Origin: Shewanella surugensis
Lineage (GTDB): Bacteria > Pseudomonadota > Gammaproteobacteria > Enterobacterales > Shewanellaceae
NCBI RefSeq assembly: GCF_023284005.1
Contig: NZ_JAKIKS010000049.1
Location: forward strand, 1-38,214
Direction: 5' to 3'
DNA: 38,214 bases
Positions 36,571 to 38,214 of the stretch are shown here, in pieces. The notes under the pieces were generated by a model. It saw nothing but the letters and a program-made list of their open reading frames with translations. It did not search any database and had not been told where the DNA came from. A program made the translations under genes and the position numbers. Each line of letters begins with the position of its first letter. The stretch's first letter is position 1.

Positions 36571-37472
36571 GTTAGCAATCTATCGTAATTTCAAATACTG
36601 GAGTTGAAATGGAGTTTTTAAAAGAAATCCCAAAGGAAGTTTGGGGGGCTACGGTTGAAGTTATTAATAAATTAATCTATCCAATAACTGCGACTACTGT
36701 TGGTGTCGGTAAATTAATTGAACAAAAGCTTTCCACTTTAAACGATGTTCAGAAATTAATAGCAGAGCAAACTTTACGAGAGGCCGCTGAGAAAATATCA
36801 AATGCAAAAAATTCTGATTTTAAAAATGTTGTTGTCAAGCCTCAAGTTATTTACACAGTTTTAGAAAACACTGACAGTCAAAGTGATGATTTCATTAGAT
36901 CGCTTTGGGCAAATGTTACAGCAAGAGAATTAAGTGAAGGTAGCGTACACCCAGAAATAGTTAGGTTGTTTTCAAAGTTAACGGCTCCAGATTTAATTGT
37001 TTTAAGTGATCTCCATTCACAAGGTTCTTCAATTAAAAAACTATTATTTAAAGCATTATCCTCTACTTACACTCTTGGTATTTCTCGTGATCCCAAGTCT
37101 TTTCATCATGTATATTTAGCCGATTTAGGCTTAATCGATGAAATCTCCGGAAAGTGGTTTATTACGACTAAAGGCAAAGAATTAATGCGTTGTATCGGTG
37201 AACTTGAAAAAGATTGCTAACAAGTATTTTGCTTGGAGTTGTTTGTCGCGTTCTTTCTTGTTATAGGTCTCTCAATAGAGGAGCCTGTGTTCAATCGAAC
37301 TACGACAAATGAAAGCTTTAGTTGCAGCTAAAGCTTAGGTCTCACATTACCCGAAACTGGGGATTTAGTGTAATTAGGAGGGTTTATTATCCATACAATA
37401 CGCTTAAATGTGTTTCGGCCAAAAAGACGGCCTCCACTGGACGTGCTAGACGCACGCCATTTAACTAAAGTG
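36571..37472 (+). mobile_element. Integron-like gene cassette A (DUF4393 gene)
   Basis: The cassette signature is a start with GTTRRRY-like core (GTTAGCA, 36571-36577) that is complementary to an R''-type box near the cassette end. Here TGTTAGCAATCT (36570-36581) is the exact reverse complement of AGATTGCTAACA (37211-37222), and the latter contains the gene's stop codon, as in many cassettes. The next core (GTTAGGT, 37472-37478) would mark the right boundary. The 3' part (37222-37472) is unusually long for one attC site, so the right boundary may be composite. No integrase gene is in the window. Confidence 0.6.
36609..37220 (+). CDS. DUF4393 (Abi-alpha-like) protein
   Basis: A 203-residue protein resembling the DUF4393/Abi-alpha family, linked by name to abortive phage infection but without known biochemistry. 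The N-terminal part is helical with a mildly hydrophobic stretch (VINKLIYPITATTVGVGKLI). The central motif DDFIRSLWANVTARELSEGS, then VHPEIVRLFSKLTAPDLIVL, is the family core (LWANLLA...VHP...L..L-x-x-x-DA). The C-terminus (YLADLGLIDEISGKWFITTK) resembles a winged-helix end. GGAG lies 5 bases before the ATG, and the TAA stop is within the cassette's R'' box. A role in phage defence is an inference from family and context. Confidence 0.65.
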   Translation: MEFLKEIPKEVWGATVEVINKLIYPITATTVGVGKLIEQKLSTLNDVQKLIAEQTLREAAEKISNAKNSDFKNVVVKPQVIYTVLENTDSQSDDFIRSLWANVTARELSEGSVHPEIVRLFSKLTAPDLIVLSDLHSQGSSIKKLLFKALSSTYTLGISRDPKSFHHVYLADLGLIDEISGKWFITTKGKELMRCIGELEKDC

Positions 37473-37478
37473 TTAGGT
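37215..37478 (+). repeat. Structured 3' region of cassette A (attC-like, over-long)
   Basis: Between TGCTAAC (37215-37221) and GTTAGGT (37472-37478) lie several hairpins: TTTGTCG/CGACAAA (37242-37248 and 37303-37309), a perfect 9-bp stem AAGCTTTAG/CTAAAGCTT (37313-37336), and TTAAATG/CATTTAA near 37404-37464. At 264 bases it exceeds normal attC sites (about 55-150). It may be two sites enclosing an ORF-less cassette, or a fused remnant. Confidence 0.4.
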
Positions 37479-37850
37479 GTTTAATGATACATGTACTCGT
37501 TTCGATTTTAATTGGCTTACTCTGTGGAGGAGTAAGCTATTATTCTTTCGGGAGAGTAGTAAAGAGTATGCAAGATAAATCTAGGATACTAACAAAAACC
37601 CAGACTTATTTAAAAGGAGTAAAAGAAAGCACTTATAAATTAACAGCAGGAATGATTGGATGGTTACCCGCTCTATTCGGAGTAACTAACGAGCCTAAAT
37701 ATACTGCTGTAATATCTGGTTACCTTACATGGCTTATTATTGCATTATTTTCAGTTGTTTATTATTACAAAAAGTGCCCAGATATTTTCAAAGAAAAAAC
37801 ACCTAACAGATAAGGATAGGCCGCGCGCAGCCGCGTCCTTATCCCAAGTG
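37473..37850 (+). mobile_element. Integron-like gene cassette B
   Basis: A compact 378-base unit. GTTAGGTGTTT (37472-37482) is the exact reverse complement of AAACACCTAAC (37797-37807), the relationship expected between the start of a cassette and the R'' box of its own attC. The single gene begins 12 bases after the core and ends inside the attC, leaving almost no other sequence. The cleavage points would be after G37472 and G37850. Confidence 0.75.
37484..37813 (+). CDS. Two-helix membrane protein, cassette gene
   Basis: A 109-residue protein with an N-terminal hydrophobic helix (about 2-22, HVLVSILIGLLCGGVSYYSF), a charged cytoplasmic-type segment, and a second helix at about 79-94 (GYLTWLIIALFSVVYYY), with a weaker hydrophobic patch at GMIGWLPALFG between. 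The C-terminus is basic. No family was recognised. The stop codon lies within the attC-like site. Cassette genes often encode unknown small membrane proteins, some of them involved in defence or stress; nothing here decides the role. Confidence 0.75.
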   Translation: MIHVLVSILIGLLCGGVSYYSFGRVVKSMQDKSRILTKTQTYLKGVKESTYKLTAGMIGWLPALFGVTNEPKYTAVISGYLTWLIIALFSVVYYYKKCPDIFKEKTPNR

Positions 37851-37856
37851 TTGAAC
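37801..37856 (+). repeat. attC-like recombination site of cassette B
   Basis: R'' box ACCTAAC (37801-37807, matching RYYYAAC), inner arms GATAAGGA (37809-37816) and TCCTTATC (37836-37843), a G+C-rich centre, then R' box GTTGAAC (37850-37856, matching GTTRRRY). At 56 bases it has the size and layout of the short 59-base-element sites. The segment right after it (37857-37915) would be the start of a third cassette, cut off by the IS3-family end. Confidence 0.75.
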
Positions 37857-37915
37857 AAGCCCGAGGCTAAAGTTTAGTCATACTCTTTATTATGCAAATA
37901 GCAGAACGAGAGTGT

Positions 37916-38046
37916 ACTGGTCAACCCAAATTGGACACTTTTAATTGAGAATGTTCAAACTCTACAGGTGACTGATCACCATTAGCAGAATGCAGCCGCT
38001 CTAAGTTGTAGTATTTCATATAGGCAGTCACATCTATCTTCATAAA
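37916..38046 (-). mobile_element. IS3-family element, right-end fragment
   Basis: The terminal sequence beginning TGTACTGGTCAACCCAAATT (from about 37913) looks like an IS3-family inverted repeat and overlaps the transposase stop, as is usual. Only the last ~130 bases of the element remain before an IS66-family end interrupts it at about 38047. Confidence 0.7.
37921..38043 (-). pseudogene. IS3-family transposase OrfB, C-terminal fragment
   Basis: Reading on the minus strand, the last 40 residues include YMKYYNLERLHSANGDQSPV, then EFEHSQ, the typical end of the IS3 integrase-like OrfB (Y-N-x-x-R-x-H-S-x-x-x-x-x-P-x-E/x-F). The upstream part of the gene is missing: the IS66-family end begins a few bases beyond this segment. 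The rest may continue on the far side of that element outside the window. Confidence 0.85.
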
Positions 38047-38214
38047 GTAACCGTCCGAGCAAGTACATCTTCAACCGTGTTCATCGATCCCTTATGTTAA
38101 CCTCTGACTATGATATCAGGAGTTAATATGACTAAGCGTTCTCATGAAGAGTGGGTTGATTTGATAAAGCAGCAGCCCGCTAGCGGCTTAACAATAAAAG
38201 ATTTTTGCCTTCAA
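38047..38214 (+). mobile_element. IS66-family element, left end (cut by window edge)
   Basis: The segment starting GTAACCGTCCGAGCAAGTAC resembles the IS66-family terminal inverted repeat (GTAA-x-CG-x-C...). It is followed about 80 bases later by the first gene of such an element. It interrupts an IS3-family transposase gene. The target duplication cannot be checked because the other end is outside. Confidence 0.75.
38128..38214 (+). CDS. tnpA: IS66-family accessory protein TnpA, N-terminal end
   Basis: MTKRSHEEWVDLIKQQPASG followed by LTIKDFCLQ is the standard start of the small IS66 TnpA protein, a helix-turn-helix accessory factor encoded upstream of tnpB and the transposase tnpC. AGGAG lies 7 bases before the ATG. 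The gene runs off the window after 29 codons. Confidence 0.85.
   Translation, partial: MTKRSHEEWVDLIKQQPASGLTIKDFCLQ

Noticed and set aside
36501..36577. A second GTTAGCA at 36501-36507 as the left edge of another cassette or attI site
   Set aside because: A CAGCAG/CTGCTG and TATTCAA/TTGAATA stem lies between the two copies, but no R''-type box or integrase promoter was found, so the evidence is too thin.
1..38214. tRNA, rRNA or riboswitch genes
   Set aside because: No cloverleaf, rRNA core or known riboswitch consensus was recognised by eye; a covariance search would be needed to exclude small RNAs.

Overview
The window looks like a chromosomal segment of a marine gammaproteobacterium, most likely Shewanella or a close relative. 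The reasons are the gene order flgBCDEFGHIJKL, flagellin, flaG, fliD, fliT-like gene, fliS, flrA, flrB, flrC, the FlrA/FlrB/FlrC regulators known from Vibrio and Shewanella polar flagella, and the moderately AT-rich composition. No rRNA, tRNA or CRISPR array was seen.

Left flank (1-12.8 kb): the window opens in the tail of an IS30-family transposase. It then holds an unknown protein, a chemotaxis receptor, a permease remnant, a GMC oxidoreductase, a frameshifted zinc-ribbon gene, a truncated dedA, an acetyltransferase, a LysR regulator divergent from a pirin/isochorismatase-like pair, a decayed acetyltransferase, a DUF924 gene and an elyC-like gene. At least four genes here are broken, so this flank is visibly eroding.

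Flagellar block (12.8-34.0 kb): one unbroken run on the plus strand encodes rod, hook, L and P rings, hook-filament junction, one flagellin, filament cap, chaperones and the FlrA-FlrB/FlrC cascade. The sequence shows sigma-54-type promoters before flgB, flgF and flrB, and sigma-28-type promoters before flgK and the flagellin gene. This fits the known hierarchy in which FlrA with sigma-54 drives flrBC and early genes, FlrC with sigma-54 drives hook and basal-body genes, and FliA drives filament genes. Two things stand out. flrB, the sensor kinase, is split over three reading frames by two single-base insertions in homopolymer tracts. The cluster is also cut at both ends: flgA/flgM/flgN/cheV/cheR are not upstream of flgB, and fliE/fliF do not follow flrC.

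Right flank (34.0-38.2 kb): after flrC comes a DMT-family permease, followed by a second, still open copy of the last ~130 bp of flrC, so the permease is bracketed by direct repeats of the flrC tail. Next is about 1.3 kb of intergenic repeats with hairpins. Then come what look like integron gene cassettes without a visible integrase: one carrying a DUF4393 (Abi-alpha-like, candidate phage defence) gene and one carrying a small two-helix membrane protein with a compact attC-like site. The window ends in an IS3-family transposase tail interrupted by the start of an IS66-family element. The most novel material is this cassette pair and the broken flrB with the duplicated flrC tail.
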